This document shows positions 42,233-53,625 of a stretch of DNA of 64,000 bases, piece by piece. Numbering within the stretch: the stretch's first letter is position 1; each line of letters starts with the position of its first letter. This stretch comes from Lysobacteraceae bacterium NML08-0793 (GTDB taxonomy: Bacteria; Pseudomonadota; Gammaproteobacteria; Xanthomonadales; Xanthomonadaceae), in the NCBI GenBank assembly GCA_002798275.1, contig NWQR01000007.1, positions 1 to 64,000 of the forward strand, read 5' to 3'. The position numbers and the translations under genes are program-made. The notes beneath the pieces are model-generated. The model had not been told where the DNA came from, ran no database searches, and saw only the letters and a program-made list of their open reading frames with translations.

Positions 42233-42319
42233 GCCCGGGTGGCGAAACTGGTAGACGCAAGGGACTTAAAATCCCTCGGTGGCAACACCATGCGGGTTCG
42301 ATCCCCGCCCCGGGCACCA
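42233..42319 (+). tRNA. tRNA-Leu (anticodon TAA)
   Basis: 87 nt including an encoded CCA (42317-42319). The acceptor stem GCCCGGG/CCCGGGC is perfect. The anticodon arm AGGGA-CTTAAAA-TCCCT gives anticodon TAA; there is a long variable arm (class II) and a T arm with GGTTCGATC. The next gene's reading frame is open from immediately after the CCA. Confidence 0.97.
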
Positions 42320-42331
42320 ATGGAGAGTACG

Positions 42332-43606
42332 GTGCCACAACTTGCTGATGCAAACATTGCCGTGATTGGTCTGGGCTATGTCGGCCTGCCATTGGCGGTG
42401 GCTTTCGGGCAGCATTTCCCCACGCTGGGGTTTGATACCGACAAAACACGCATTGCCCAGTTGCAGGCGGGGTTTGATCGCACCCGCGAGGTGCCAAATG
42501 CGGCGCTTGCCGCGCCGAAACTTCGCTATGGCGCTGATGCCGCAGCGCTTTCAGACTGCAATGTATATATCGTTACCGTGCCGACCCCCATTGATGCCGC
42601 GCACGACCCGGATTTGCGCCCACTGATTGCCGCCAGCGAACTGGTTGCCGCGCACTTGTCAGCGGGGGATGTGGTGATTTTTGAATCCACCGTGTATCCG
42701 GGCACCACAGAAGAAATCTGCGTGCCGCTGTTGGCGCAAGGCTCCGGGCTGCGGTTCAACGAGGATTTTTTCTGCGGTTACAGCCCGGAGCGGGTCAATC
42801 CCGGCGATCACAAGCGGCGCTTGGCCGATATCGTCAAGGTAACTTCCGGCTCAAATGCCGCCACCGCAGATTTTGTCGATGCACTGTATCGGCGCATCAT
42901 CAGCGCGGGTACGCATCGGGCACCTTCCATCCGGGTGGCCGAAGCGGCCAAGGTGATCGAGAACATTCAGCGCGATGTCAATATCGCGCTTATCAACGAA
43001 TTGGCGCTGGTATTCGACCGCTTGGGGCTTGATACCCGCGATGTGCTGGACGCGGCCAGTAGCAAATGGAACTTTCTGCCATTCCAGCCGGGGCTGGTGG
43101 GTGGCCACTGCATTGGCGTTGACCCGTATTACCTGCTGCATAAATCCGAAGCTGCCGGCTACCACCCGCAGTTGATTGATACCGCCCGCAAAATCAACAA
43201 CCGGATTGGTGCGCATGTGGCAAGCCGGGTGTTGGCATCGTTGGCGGCGCGGGGCAAAAAACCGGATGAGACGCGCGCACTGGTGCTCGGCATGACCTTC
43301 AAGGAAGACTGCCCGGATTTGCGCAACAGCAAGGTGATGGATGTCATTGCCGCGATGCAGGCAGCTGGTGTGGCCGTGGAGGTGCATGACCCTTGGGCCG
43401 ACGCGGAGCAAACTCGACAGGAATATGGCATCGAGCTTGTGGCAAGCCCACAGACAGGTCATTACGACGCCATCGTACTGGCGGTTGCCCACTCGGCTTT
43501 CCGTAGCATGGATGCCGCTGCCATCCGTGCATTGGGCAAACCCGATGCGGTGGTGTTTGACGTGAAATCGGTCTGGCCGCGCGAAGCCGTGGATGATCGG
43601 CTTTAG
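42332..43606 (+). CDS. Nucleotide-sugar (UDP-HexNAc) 6-dehydrogenase, TviB/WbpO type
   Basis: 424 residues from GTG 42332, chosen because GGAGAG lies 5 nt upstream; an in-frame ATG at 42320 directly abuts the tRNA-Leu CCA and would have no leader. The NAD-binding fold starts [50 protein letters not shown] and the catalytic Cys260 in [12 protein letters not shown] follow. Oxidises UDP-GlcNAc or UDP-GalNAc to the uronic acid used in surface polysaccharides. No other polysaccharide genes are nearby. Confidence 0.9.
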   Translation: MPQLADANIAVIGLGYVGLPLAVAFGQHFPTLGFDTDKTRIAQLQAGFDRTREVPNAALAAPKLRYGADAAALSDCNVYIVTVPTPIDAAHDPDLRPLIAASELVAAHLSAGDVVIFESTVYPGTTEEICVPLLAQGSGLRFNEDFFCGYSPERVNPGDHKRRLADIVKVTSGSNAATADFVDALYRRIISAGTHRAPSIRVAEAAKVIENIQRDVNIALINELALVFDRLGLDTRDVLDAASSKWNFLPFQPGLVGGHCIGVDPYYLLHKSEAAGYHPQLIDTARKINNRIGAHVASRVLASLAARGKKPDETRALVLGMTFKEDCPDLRNSKVMDVIAAMQAAGVAVEVHDPWADAEQTRQEYGIELVASPQTGHYDAIVLAVAHSAFRSMDAAAIRALGKPDAVVFDVKSVWPREAVDDRL

Positions 43607-43682
43607 CGGCGATATTTCTGCTCAAAACCCGCGCGTTTTGCGCCGGCCTGAAAGCCAGCAGGACGAAGACCCGGAGTAGGTA

Positions 43683-44024
43683 TTAGAGGATTTCCAGCAC
43701 GCGCTCGGGCGGACGGCCAACGATAGCGCGATCGCCGTTTTCAAAAATGGGGCGCTCAATCAGAATTGGGGTAGCCAGCATGGCGGCAATCAGTGCCTCA
43801 TCATCCAGTGCGGGATTATCCAGACCCTGTGCCTTGTAGGCATCTTCACCGCTGCGCAGTAATTGACGCGGACGCATGCCGAGCTTGCCAAGCAGTTGGC
43901 GCAGGGCGCCGGCATCCGGCGGGGTATCAAGATAAGCGACCAATTCCGGCTCGATGCCGCGTTCGCGCAGCAGTTGCAGCGCCTGGCGGGATTTCGAGCA
44001 GCGGGGGTTATGGTAGTAGCGCAT
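43683..44024 (-). CDS. arsC: ArsC family (arsenate reductase, glutaredoxin-dependent type) protein
   Basis: 113 residues from ATG 44024. Thioredoxin-like fold beginning MRYYHNPRCSKSRQAL with the reactive Cys9, then YLDTPPDAGALRQLLGKLG, PILIERPIFENGDRAIVGRPP. The last segment contains the Arg residues that bind the oxyanion. Reduces arsenate to arsenite using glutathione/glutaredoxin, or acts on another substrate as in YfgD-type homologues. No other ars genes are nearby. Only 53 nt separate it from infA upstream. Confidence 0.88.
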   Translation of the reverse strand: MRYYHNPRCSKSRQALQLLRERGIEPELVAYLDTPPDAGALRQLLGKLGMRPRQLLRSGEDAYKAQGLDNPALDDEALIAAMLATPILIERPIFENGDRAIVGRPPERVLEIL

Positions 44025-44027
44025 GGA

Positions 44028-44056
44028 TTTTTCAAAAGTCCGCTGCAAATGCAGCG
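44028..44056 (-). terminator. Weak terminator or attenuator between infA and arsC
   Basis: Hairpin CGCTGC-AAAT-GCAGCG (44041-44056), followed on the minus strand by GACTTTTGAAAAA. The U run is short and the arsC start is close. Confidence 0.35.
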
Positions 44057-44077
44057 CAGCCAGCGATTTGCATCGAC

Positions 44078-44296
44078 TTAGCGATGGCGATAGGTAATCC
44101 GGCCTTTGGTCAGGTCGTAGGGGGTCATTTCCACCTTGACCCGGTCGCCGGTCAGAATACGGATGTAGTTTTTGCGCATGCGCCCGGAAATGTGGGCGAT
44201 GATTTCGTGGCCGTTTTCGAGCTTGACCCGGAACATGGTGTTGGGGAGGGTTTCGCTGATGGTGCCCTCGAACTCGATGACGTCGTCTTTTGCCAT
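44078..44296 (-). CDS. infA: Translation initiation factor IF-1
   Basis: 72 residues, the standard length. OB fold [58 protein letters not shown], ending TYRHR. Binds the 30S A site during initiation. Neighbouring aat, transcribed in the same direction upstream, is the conserved gammaproteobacterial pairing. Confidence 0.98.
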   Translation of the reverse strand: MAKDDVIEFEGTISETLPNTMFRVKLENGHEIIAHISGRMRKNYIRILTGDRVKVEMTPYDLTKGRITYRHR

Positions 44297-44374
44297 AGGG
44301 ATAAAACTGGATAGTGATGAGCCGCCGTGCGGCGAAAGCGCGCAATTATGCCATGCTTTTTCCATGGCTGCTTG

Positions 44375-45103
44375 TCAAGCCAAAAGACTGGCCGGATGTG
44401 GCTGGAAAAGCGTCCTCCAACGAGGGCTAGGGCCGGGCAGGGCGGCGTACTTGGCCAAGGTTGCGACAAACTTGGTGCGCCGCATGCGTATGCCGCCAAG
44501 ACGCAATAGATGCGGGTTTTCCACTTGGGCATCAATCAGCGGGCAGGCATGTTGGTGCAAAAAGCGTGCAAGTGCGGCCAATGCCACTTTGGAGCCGCCC
44601 GATTGGCGCGAAAACATGGATTCGGCAAAAAACATCCGGCCAATCATTACGCCGTACAGGCCACCGACAAGCAGCTCATCTTCGAATACCTCGATCGAAT
44701 GCGCATGCCCTAGCTGATGCAGATGCTGATAGGCGGTCTGGATTTCGTCGGTAATCCAGGTGCCGTCCTGCCCGGCGCGCGGGATGCTGGCGCAAAGCCC
44801 GACCACCTCGGCAAATGCCGTATCGCTATGCACCTGCCAGGGGCTTTTTCGCAGGCTGCGGCGAAAGCGCGATGCAAGCCGAAACTGCTCGGTCAAAAAC
44901 ACCATGCGCGGGTTCGGGGACCACCAGAGGATTGGTTCGCCTTCGGAAAACCACGGAAAAATGCCATTGCGATAGGCGGCAAGCAGCCGCGCTGGCGAAA
45001 GGTCGCCACCGGCGCAAAGCAGGCCATTGGGCTCGTCAAGCGCCAACTCCACCGGCGGAAAATTCCCGACCGGCATGTTTTCAAGCCAGATAATCCGCGT
45101 CAT
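44375..45103 (-). CDS. aat: Leucyl/phenylalanyl-tRNA--protein transferase
   Basis: 242 residues. Aat signatures: LDEPNGLLCAGGDLSPARLL, AYRNGIFPWFSEGEPILWWSPNPRM and GLYGVMIGRMFFAESMFSR, with HACPLIDAQVENPHLLRLGG near the C-terminus. Transfers Leu or Phe from tRNA to N-terminal Arg/Lys of proteins, marking them for ClpAP by the N-degron pathway. Its start overlaps the stop of the DUF445 gene by 4 nt. Confidence 0.96.
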   Translation of the reverse strand: MTRIIWLENMPVGNFPPVELALDEPNGLLCAGGDLSPARLLAAYRNGIFPWFSEGEPILWWSPNPRMVFLTEQFRLASRFRRSLRKSPWQVHSDTAFAEVVGLCASIPRAGQDGTWITDEIQTAYQHLHQLGHAHSIEVFEDELLVGGLYGVMIGRMFFAESMFSRQSGGSKVALAALARFLHQHACPLIDAQVENPHLLRLGGIRMRRTKFVATLAKYAALPGPSPRWRTLFQPHPASLLA

Positions 45104-46371
45104 AGCAGGCGTAATACCCCATGCAGCAGCAACCCGGCAAGGCCGCCAATCAGGGTGCCGTTCAAGCGGATATATTGCAGATCGCGGCCAACGGAAAGCT
45201 CGATTTCACGACTCATTTTTTCACTGTCCCAAGCATTCACGGTTTGCCGGATATAGGTCGGCGCCACCTCGCGGACTTGCTCGGCCAGATGTTCGGCAGC
45301 GATACGGATTTGTGCATTCACCGTGGCCTGCCAGAGCGCATCCTGCCGCAGCCGCGCGCCAAGACGCGCTGCCTGTTGGCGCAGATAGCTCATGCTGCGA
45401 GAGTTTTCATCTGCCAAGTCCCGATGCAGCCACTGCCGCAGACGTTGCCAAAGCTGCTGGCTGTAATCGCCCAATGCAGGGCTATACAACCATTGCGTTT
45501 TCCACGCATCCACGCGGGCGCGGAAATCCGCATCATTTTCCAGACGCTGCAAAAGCTGTGTGGTTTGCTCGGCATAACGCTGCCGCAGTGGATGCTCGGG
45601 GCTGTCCAATACGGCCTGCATTTCATCCATCAGTGCAACGGCAAGTTTTTCTGCGAGTTTGACGCCCAATTCTTCGGTGTAATTGAAGGCATCGGCCAGG
45701 CGGATGAGTTTGGGATATTCGCGCCGCGCCATCTCCACCAGCTTTTCGCTGATGAAGGCGCGCACCTCGGGCTTGTCCAGCCAGCGTGAAACTTCGCGCA
45801 GGGCAGCGTTCAAGACTTGCTGATGGTGTCCGCCGGCACTCAATACGCGCACCAGTCGTGCCGCCGTTTTGGCGCTGTCCCAAGCCTGCAATTGCTGCCG
45901 TATTAGGCTCGCCAGTTCCTGCTCCAAGGCTGGAGAATCTAGTGCCTGCAATGAGTCGGCAAGCCAGGTCTGCATCTGCCTTGCCAATGCCTCGACGCGA
46001 GTCGGGGTATCCATAAACCGCCCCAACTGCAACGCTGGATTCCAAGCATCCAGTCGCGCCAGCAATTGCTCGCGGGAAAGAAAGTTGTTGACCAAAAAAT
46101 CGCCCAGCGCATCGGCAAGACGTGCTTTTTTGCGCGGGATGATCGCGGTATGCGGTATCGGCAAACCCAGTGGATGCCGGAACAGCGCCACCACCGCGAA
46201 CCAGTCGGCCAGCGCGCCGATGGTAGCAGCCTCGGCAAATGCGCCCAGCCATGCCCAGATGCCTTCGCGTCCATTCAGGTGGGCAGCCACCAGCAATGCC
46301 ACCGACAACAACAAAGCGCCCAGCGCGATGGCTTTCATCCGGGCAAGTTGGCGTTGGCGCTTGTCACTCAT
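45100..46371 (-). CDS. DUF445 family membrane protein
   Basis: 423 residues from ATG 46371 (MSDKRQRQLARMKAIALG). Two hydrophobic helices near the N-terminus (about 14-32 and 40-60, the second with WAWLGAFAEAATIGALADWFAVVALFRHPLG as the DUF445 hallmark region), then a long alpha-helical body, and a C-terminal membrane segment LNGTLIGGLAGLLLHGVLRLL of about 21 residues at 403-423. The family resembles E. coli YjiN. Function unknown; inner-membrane location likely. Coupled to aat by a 4-nt overlap. Confidence 0.88.
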   Translation of the reverse strand: MSDKRQRQLARMKAIALGALLLSVALLVAAHLNGREGIWAWLGAFAEAATIGALADWFAVVALFRHPLGLPIPHTAIIPRKKARLADALGDFLVNNFLSREQLLARLDAWNPALQLGRFMDTPTRVEALARQMQTWLADSLQALDSPALEQELASLIRQQLQAWDSAKTAARLVRVLSAGGHHQQVLNAALREVSRWLDKPEVRAFISEKLVEMARREYPKLIRLADAFNYTEELGVKLAEKLAVALMDEMQAVLDSPEHPLRQRYAEQTTQLLQRLENDADFRARVDAWKTQWLYSPALGDYSQQLWQRLRQWLHRDLADENSRSMSYLRQQAARLGARLRQDALWQATVNAQIRIAAEHLAEQVREVAPTYIRQTVNAWDSEKMSREIELSVGRDLQYIRLNGTLIGGLAGLLLHGVLRLL

Positions 46372-47044
46372 GCGGTGCAGGGTAGGGAGCAAAAGTGCGG
46401 ACTGGCATGATAGCGCCAAGAGGCAGTTGATTGCCTGGAGAGCAAAATAAAAATGAAGCGAAGTTCTGTTTCTTTTAGGTGTAGGTGGCACATGCCCTTG
46501 TGGGTGATTTTATATTGGATGGATTTTATTGTTATATAATCATTATGTTTTCAATCGAAGTATTTCAAAAGCTCGTAATGCTGTCTTGCCATGTGTTTTT
46601 GCAACATTTTGAGATATTGTCATTCGGTGAGGAAACAAGTCTGTCGCAGTCAAAGTGGCCAATTATAAGCACCCCGTTTTGCGCCAAAAGATATTCCTTG
46701 CTGGCGCTTGCGTTCAACTTCAAAAACTCCGGCGTTGTTAATGTAAAGTAAAAGGGATTGCTTCCATTTGATGGTGTTCCATTTTCATCTATTGATGATA
46801 TTTCCATTGAGATAATGATTTTTCGAGCCAGTCAGGAGCCGCCGATTTGCCCATCACGGGTATGGTGGGACATCAGTAGTATGGTTTGTCCGGGATGAAG
46901 ACGCGCAGTGTCTGTCGAGATTGTGTGCCAGCATCAGTCCGGCCAGCCATTTTGGCAGCCGGTTTTTGCTGCTGCCAAGCTCAAGCCGCCACACAACCGT
47001 GGCAGAAATGCTCAGCCAGCCATTTGCCGTAAAAGGCGATAAAG
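46372..47044. other. Gene-poor, partly AT-rich gap
   Basis: About 670 bp between the DUF445 gene and the trxB terminator. 46430-46850 is clearly more AT-rich than the flanks. It holds one weak small reading frame (next entry), several short frames that do not look coding, and no repeat, tRNA or IS end that I can see. It may be the scar of an acquired element. Confidence 0.6.
46565..46807 (-). CDS. Hypothetical small protein in AT-rich DNA
   Basis: 80 codons (MEISSIDENGTPSNGSNP start). No recognised family, no ribosome-binding site before the ATG, and composition unlike the neighbours. It contains YFTLTTPEFLKLN and ends SITSF. It could be a gene fragment or chance frame. Confidence 0.28.
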   Translation of the reverse strand: MEISSIDENGTPSNGSNPFYFTLTTPEFLKLNASASKEYLLAQNGVLIIGHFDCDRLVSSPNDNISKCCKNTWQDSITSF

Positions 47045-47070
47045 CAAAGCCCTGCATGGGCAGGGCTTTG
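47041..47070 (-). terminator. Intrinsic terminator after trxB
   Basis: Perfect 11-bp stem CAAAGCCCTGC / GCAGGGCTTTG (47045-47055 and 47060-47070), 4-nt loop, followed on the minus strand by CTTTATC. Confidence 0.75.
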
Positions 47071-47076
47071 TGCGGG

Positions 47077-48174
<1,098 letters not shown>

Positions 48175-48213
48175 TCAATAAATTACAGAACTTTATTCAG
48201 GTAAGTCCCCAAG

Positions 48214-50580
48214 GTGGAACAAGAACCCCTCGAACCTCGCCGTCGCAAGCCATCCCGAGTCGGGAAGATGGAAAAAACGGCCGCCGAACCCAGTACCCGC
48301 AGGCAGAAGATGCTGCGCGATTTGCTGATGATCGCCATCGCGCCGGTTCTGCTCTATCTGTTTGCCACGTTGCTGACGTATTCGCCGACAGACCCGGGTT
48401 TTTCGCGCTCGGGTAGCGTTACCGGCCCGCTCAACAATGTCGGTGGCCATGCGGGTGCCTGGCTTGCCGATGCGCTGATTAGCTTGTGCGGCTATGCCGC
48501 GTTCCTGCTGCCACCGCTGTTGGGCGTGGTGGCTTGGATTGCCCTGTTCAAGATGGACACCGATGGCGACGGCGATGCTGATCTGGGGCCAGCCTTGCGC
48601 TTGGTGGGCATCTTTACTTTTTTCATCGCCACGGTTGGGCTGCTGCAATTGCGCATTGGCCCGGTCGAAAACTTTTCCGGTGGCGCAGGGGGCTTTCTGG
48701 GGCTTTTGGTCGGCAATTCATTGCATACCTTGTTCGGGCCGTTGGGCAGCAATCTGTTTCTGGTGACCTTGTGGATGGTGGCGGTAACGCTGGCAACCGG
48801 CCTGTCTTGGTTCTCGGTGATGGACTGGATTGGCAAGCAAGTTTTGAAACTGCCCGAGCGCTTCCGGCGCGGTCAGCAGCAGGCCAGTGAGTGGAAGGAG
48901 GCTCGCAGTCTAAAAGAGGAACGCAGCGAGGCGCGCAAAGAGGATACCCAGCGCCGCGCCCGCCGTGAGCCGGTACATATCGAGCCGACTCCGGTGGCAG
49001 TAGTGGAAAAGAGCGAACGCGCCAAGCGCGACCAGCAAATCCCGCTGTTTACTGGCGGCGCACCCGGCGAGTTGCCGCCACTGGCATTGCTGGATGATCC
49101 CAAGCCGCAGCCGAAGGGGCATGACGAGAAAACTCTGGAAGCATTGAGTCGGCAAATCGAGTTCAAGCTGAAAGATTTTCGCATCGAGGCTCAAGTTGTG
49201 GGCGCATATCCGGGGCCGGTGATTACCCGTTTCGAGATTGAGCCGGCGCCGGGGGTCAAGGTCAGCCAGATTTCCTCGCTGGACAAGGACATCGCCCGTG
49301 GCCTCAGCGTCAAATCGGTGCGCGTGGTGGACGTGATTCCGGGCAAGTCGGTGATCGGGCTTGAAACCCCGAATACCAGCCGCGAGATGATTTATCTCTC
49401 CGAGTTGTTGCGCTCCAAGGAATATGACAAGTCGGCAAGCCCGCTGACCTTGGCGCTGGGCAAGGATATTGCCGGTCGTCCGACCGTGGCCGACCTTGCC
49501 CGCATGCCGCATCTGCTGGTGGCAGGCACTACCGGCTCGGGCAAATCGGTGGCGGTGAATGCGATGGTGCTGTCGCTGCTGTTCAAGGCCAGCCCGAAAG
49601 AAGTGCGAATGCTGATGATCGATCCGAAGATGCTGGAGTTGAGCGTCTATCAGGGCATCCCGCATTTGCTGGCGCCGGTGGTAACCGACATGAAGGAAGC
49701 CGCCAATGGTCTGCGCTGGTGCGTGGCGGAAATGGAACGCCGCTACAAGCTGATGAGTGCGGTGGGCGTGCGCAACCTGGCTGGCTTCAACAAGAAAGTC
49801 AGCGATGCCGCCGATGCCGGGCAGCCGATTCTCGACCCGCTGTTCCGTCCCAGTGGCGCGCCGGACGAAGCCCCGCAGCCGCTGGAGCCGCTGCCGTATA
49901 TCGTGGTGTTTATCGACGAATTTGCCGACATGATGATGATCGTTGGCAAGAAGGTCGAAGAACTTATCGCCCGCTTGGCGCAAAAGGCGCGTGCTGCCGG
50001 GATGCACTTGATTCTTGCCACCCAGCGCCCGTCGGTGGATGTGATTACCGGGCTTATCAAGGCGAATATCCCCACCCGTATCGCCTTTCAGGTTTCCAGC
50101 AAAATCGACAGCCGCACCATTCTTGACCAGTCCGGTGCAGAAACCCTGCTGGGGCATGGCGACATGCTGTATATGCCGCCCGGCACCTCGATGCCCGAGC
50201 GCGTGCACGGGGCTTTTGTCAGCGATGATGAAGTGCATCGCGTGGTCGAGCACCTCAAGGCCGGGGCAGGGGAGCCGGACTATATCGAAGGCGTGCTGGA
50301 AGAAGTGCAAACCCTGCACGATGGCAGCACCGTAGGGGCGACCGGCCTGCCCGAATCGCCGCAGGCGGCCGGGGACGAATCCGACCCGCTGTTTGACGAG
50401 GCGGTGAAGCTGGTAACCGAAACCCGTCGCGCCTCCATTTCCTTCGTGCAGCAGCGCTTGCGGATTGGCTACAACCGTTCCGCCCGTCTGGTCGAAGCGA
50501 TGGAAGCGGCAGGGATTGTCTCCCCGCCCGAGCACAATGGCAACCGCACCGTGCTGGCACCGCCACCGCCCAAGGATTGA
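48214..50580 (+). CDS. ftsK: DNA translocase FtsK
   Basis: 788 residues from GTG 48214; an ATG at 48268 is an alternative start and would shorten the cytoplasmic tail by 18 residues. Four to five transmembrane helices in about 35-210, a short linker (about 220-300, rich in Lys/Arg/Glu), then the motor: Walker A GTTGSGKS (438-445) and Walker [14 protein letters not shown]. The C-terminal gamma winged helix ([20 protein letters not shown], ending [12 protein letters not shown]) has the Asn, Arg and Glu positions that read the orienting octamer in E. coli. It pumps DNA at the septum and activates XerCD at dif. A dif-like site lies 5 kb downstream. Confidence 0.97.
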   Translation: MEQEPLEPRRRKPSRVGKMEKTAAEPSTRRQKMLRDLLMIAIAPVLLYLFATLLTYSPTDPGFSRSGSVTGPLNNVGGHAGAWLADALISLCGYAAFLLPPLLGVVAWIALFKMDTDGDGDADLGPALRLVGIFTFFIATVGLLQLRIGPVENFSGGAGGFLGLLVGNSLHTLFGPLGSNLFLVTLWMVAVTLATGLSWFSVMDWIGKQVLKLPERFRRGQQQASEWKEARSLKEERSEARKEDTQRRARREPVHIEPTPVAVVEKSERAKRDQQIPLFTGGAPGELPPLALLDDPKPQPKGHDEKTLEALSRQIEFKLKDFRIEAQVVGAYPGPVITRFEIEPAPGVKVSQISSLDKDIARGLSVKSVRVVDVIPGKSVIGLETPNTSREMIYLSELLRSKEYDKSASPLTLALGKDIAGRPTVADLARMPHLLVAGTTGSGKSVAVNAMVLSLLFKASPKEVRMLMIDPKMLELSVYQGIPHLLAPVVTDMKEAANGLRWCVAEMERRYKLMSAVGVRNLAGFNKKVSDAADAGQPILDPLFRPSGAPDEAPQPLEPLPYIVVFIDEFADMMMIVGKKVEELIARLAQKARAAGMHLILATQRPSVDVITGLIKANIPTRIAFQVSSKIDSRTILDQSGAETLLGHGDMLYMPPGTSMPERVHGAFVSDDEVHRVVEHLKAGAGEPDYIEGVLEEVQTLHDGSTVGATGLPESPQAAGDESDPLFDEAVKLVTETRRASISFVQQRLRIGYNRSARLVEAMEAAGIVSPPEHNGNRTVLAPPPPKD

Positions 50581-50673
50581 AATTGCTGAACGCGGCGGCG
50601 CACCCGATGCCGCCGCAATACCCCATTCATCTTTGCTGTCGCAGACTTGCGTTCTCTGCCACGGAGTCCTGTC

Positions 50674-51294
50674 ATGAATACGTATTTTTCCCTCTCTGCC
50701 ATTGCGCTCATGCTTGTCAGCGGCTCGGCATTGGCCGGTGCGCGCGATGCGCTCACAGCTTTCAGCAACGGTCTGCGCACACTAGATGGCGGCTTTGTGC
50801 AGGAGGTCTATGACAGCAAGGGCGGCCTGAAAGAATCTTCGGCGGGCAAGGTGTCGATGTCTGCGCCGAACCTGTTTCGCTGGCAATATGTCCGCCCCTA
50901 TCAGCAGCTGATTGTGGCCGATGGGCAAACTGTCTGGATTTACGAGCCGGATTTGCAACAGGTCAGCCGTCGCCCGCAAGGGGTGGAGGAGCAATCCAGC
51001 CCACTGACTGCTTTGGTCGATCCGGGCAAACTCGATCGTGATTTTGAAGTGCTGGAGGAGGGCGATGCGCAAGGCATGGAATGGCTGGCGCTGACCCCCA
51101 AGACACGCGCCGATGCCAATTTTGAAAAAGCCCGGCTCGGCTTCAATCAGCGCGGTCTGGCGCGGGTGGAAATCACCGACGCGCTAGGGCAGCGCACGGT
51201 AATGAGCTTTGGCACCTGGAAGCGCAATTCACGTCTGCCTGGCAACACTTTCCGCTTTACCCCCCCTAAAGGGGTGGACGTGATTGGCCAGTAA
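50674..51294 (+). CDS. lolA: Outer-membrane lipoprotein carrier protein LolA
   Basis: 206 residues from ATG 50674. Signal peptide MNTYFSLSAIALMLVSGSALA. The mature part shows LolA features: LRTLDGGFVQEVYDSKGGL, SAPNLFRWQYVRPYQQLIVADG, VWIYEPDLQQVSRR, and the terminal TFRFTPPKGVDVIGQ. Periplasmic carrier that moves lipoproteins from LolCDE to LolB. The ftsK-lolA-rarA order is conserved in gammaproteobacteria. Confidence 0.96.
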   Translation: MNTYFSLSAIALMLVSGSALAGARDALTAFSNGLRTLDGGFVQEVYDSKGGLKESSAGKVSMSAPNLFRWQYVRPYQQLIVADGQTVWIYEPDLQQVSRRPQGVEEQSSPLTALVDPGKLDRDFEVLEEGDAQGMEWLALTPKTRADANFEKARLGFNQRGLARVEITDALGQRTVMSFGTWKRNSRLPGNTFRFTPPKGVDVIGQ

Positions 51295-51303
51295 GCGCGT
51301 GCA

Positions 51304-52647
51304 ATGAAACGCCAAGGGCGCCAAACGGATTTGCTGGCGGGCAGCGACAATCGTTTGTCGCCGTTGGCCGAGCGCATGCGCCCGCAGACGCTGGATGAGA
51401 TGGTCGGCCAGCCACGTCTTTTGGCGCCCGGCAGTGCCCTGCGCCGGGCGGTGGAAAGCGGGCATCTGCACTCGATGATTCTCTGGGGGCCGCCCGGCTG
51501 CGGCAAAACCACGCTGGCGCTGCTGTTGGCGCAGTACGCAGCGGCCGAGTTCGTGGCGATTTCCGCCGTGATGTCGGGGCTGCCGGAGGTGCGCAAAGTG
51601 CTGAATGAGGCCGAGCGTCGCTTCCACGCCGGGCAGCGCACGGTGTTGTTCGTGGACGAAGTGCATCGCTTCAACAAGGTGCAGCAAGATGCCTTCTTGC
51701 CATATATCGAGCAGGGCAGCGTGCTGTTTGTCGGTGCCACCACCGAAAACCCCTCGTTTGAGCTCAATTCCGCCTTGCTCTCGCGCTGCCGTGTGCATGT
51801 GCTGGAAGCAGTTTCGCCAGTAGAGATTGAGCGTGCGCTGCGTCGTGCCTTGGATGATGCCGAGCGCGGCCTGGGCGGGCAGGGGGTGAAGATTGCCGAT
51901 GCCGATTTGCAGGCTATCGCCAGTGCAGCCGATGGCGATGTGCGCCGCGCCTTGACCTTGCTTGAAATCGCCGCGGAGCTGGCTGCCGAAGGGATTGTCG
52001 GGCCTGCGCTTGTCGAGCAAGTGCTGGCTGACCGCAGCCGACGTTTCGACAAGGGCGGCGAGCAGTTCTACGACCAAATCAGTGCCCTGCACAAATCCGT
52101 GCGCAGCTCCAATCCCGATGCTGCCCTGTACTGGTTCGCGCGCATGATAGATGGCGGCTGCGACCCGGTTTATCTTGCCCGTCGCCTGACCCGTATGGCG
52201 GTGGAAGATATCGGGCTTGCCGACCCTAGGGCGCTGGCGATGGCCACTGAAGCTTGGGATGCCTATGAGCGCCTTGGCAGTCCCGAAGGCGAGCTGGCAC
52301 TGGCGCAGGTGGTGATTTATCTTGCCAGCACGGCCAAATCGAATGCCGCTTATATGGCCTGGAAAGCGGCAATGCGCGATGTGCGCGAATACGGCACCCA
52401 AGAAGTGCCCCTGCACATCCGTAATGCGCCAACCAAACTGATGAAAGCGTTGGGCTATGGCCAGGGCTATCAATATGACCACGACCGCGAGGGCGGCATT
52501 GCGCTTGAGCAAACCGGCTTTCCCGATGCGATGGGCGAGCGCGTGTATTACCAGCCTGTTCCGCGCGGGATGGAAATCAAGCTGAAAGAAAAACTCGATG
52601 CCCTGCGCAGCGCACGCGAAGCTGCGCGCACACGTCATGACGACTGA
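51304..52647 (+). CDS. rarA: Replication-associated recombination protein RarA (MgsA)
   Basis: 447 residues. Clamp-loader-like AAA+ ATPase: RMRPQTLDEMVGQ, Walker A GPPGCGKT (62-69), VLFVDEVHRFNKVQQDAF (Walker B), sensor 1 GATTENPSFELN, then the RarA tetramerisation region LARRLTRMAVEDIGLADPRA. Acts at stalled replication forks. Starts 9 nt after lolA. Confidence 0.96.
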   Translation: MKRQGRQTDLLAGSDNRLSPLAERMRPQTLDEMVGQPRLLAPGSALRRAVESGHLHSMILWGPPGCGKTTLALLLAQYAAAEFVAISAVMSGLPEVRKVLNEAERRFHAGQRTVLFVDEVHRFNKVQQDAFLPYIEQGSVLFVGATTENPSFELNSALLSRCRVHVLEAVSPVEIERALRRALDDAERGLGGQGVKIADADLQAIASAADGDVRRALTLLEIAAELAAEGIVGPALVEQVLADRSRRFDKGGEQFYDQISALHKSVRSSNPDAALYWFARMIDGGCDPVYLARRLTRMAVEDIGLADPRALAMATEAWDAYERLGSPEGELALAQVVIYLASTAKSNAAYMAWKAAMRDVREYGTQEVPLHIRNAPTKLMKALGYGQGYQYDHDREGGIALEQTGFPDAMGERVYYQPVPRGMEIKLKEKLDALRSAREAARTRHDD

Positions 52648-52725
52648 AGCCGGTTGCACGCCTGTCTCCCCTTGGCAAGGGGGCAGTCGGGGGTGAAAAT
52701 GACCGCCTGTTTTTGAGCCCCCATC

Positions 52726-53625
52726 ATGTTCTGCGATCATCTTGACCGGCTGGAAGCCGAAAGCCTGCACATTCTGCGCGAGGTTGCCGCTGAGTTCCGC
52801 AATCCGGTGCTGCTGTATTCCATCGGCAAGGACAGCTCGGTATTGCTGCATCTTCTGCAAAAAGCGTTTTATCCAGCACGTCCACCCATCCCGCTGCTGC
52901 ATGTGGATACCGGCTGGAAATTTGCCGAGATGATTGCCTTCCGTGATCGCCGCGCCCAGGAAACCGGATTGCCATTGCATGTGCATATCAACCCCGACGG
53001 GCTAGCCCGTGGCATCGGCCCGATCACGCATGGGGCATCGCTGCATACCGAGGTGATGAAAACCGAGGCGCTGAAACAGGCGCTGGACAAATTGCAGGTG
53101 GATGCCGCCATCGGGGGGGCGCGCCGGGATGAAGAAAAATCGCGCGCCAAGGAGCGCATTTTCAGCTTTCGTGAAACCGGCCATCGCTGGGATCCACGCC
53201 GCCAGCGCCCGGAGCTTTGGAATATCTACAACACCCGTATTCATGCCGGTGAATCGGTGCGGGTCTTCCCGCTTTCCAACTGGACTGAGCTGGACGTATG
53301 GGAATACATCCGACGCGAGAACATCCCGGTGCCGTCGCTGTACTTTGCGGCGATGCGCCCGGTGGTGGAGCGCAATGGCGCACTGATTCTGGTCGATGAC
53401 GAGCGCCTGCCCCTGGCCGATGGCGAAGTGGCGCAGATGCGCCAAGTACGCTTTCGCACCTTGGGCTGCTATCCCTTGACCGGCGCAATCGAGTCTGATG
53501 CCGCAAACCTAGATGACATCATCGCCGAAATGCGCGCCTCCACCAGCTCCGAGCGACAGGGCAGGGTGATTGACCATGACCCGTCGGCATCGATGGAAAA
53601 GAAAAAACGGGAGGGGTATTTCTGA
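52726..53625 (+). CDS. cysD: Sulfate adenylyltransferase subunit 2
   Basis: 299 residues. PAPS reductase-like N-type ATP pyrophosphatase fold: [48 protein letters not shown], ending [14 protein letters not shown], as usual for CysD. With the GTPase subunit it makes APS from sulfate and ATP. Its stop overlaps the cysNC start by one base. Confidence 0.97.
   Translation: MFCDHLDRLEAESLHILREVAAEFRNPVLLYSIGKDSSVLLHLLQKAFYPARPPIPLLHVDTGWKFAEMIAFRDRRAQETGLPLHVHINPDGLARGIGPITHGASLHTEVMKTEALKQALDKLQVDAAIGGARRDEEKSRAKERIFSFRETGHRWDPRRQRPELWNIYNTRIHAGESVRVFPLSNWTELDVWEYIRRENIPVPSLYFAAMRPVVERNGALILVDDERLPLADGEVAQMRQVRFRTLGCYPLTGAIESDAANLDDIIAEMRASTSSERQGRVIDHDPSASMEKKKREGYF

Noticed and set aside
46526-46556. 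TATAATCATTATG sequence as a second dif copy
   Set aside because: The arms are only 3 nt apart rather than 6, and the outer bases do not match XerC or XerD arms.
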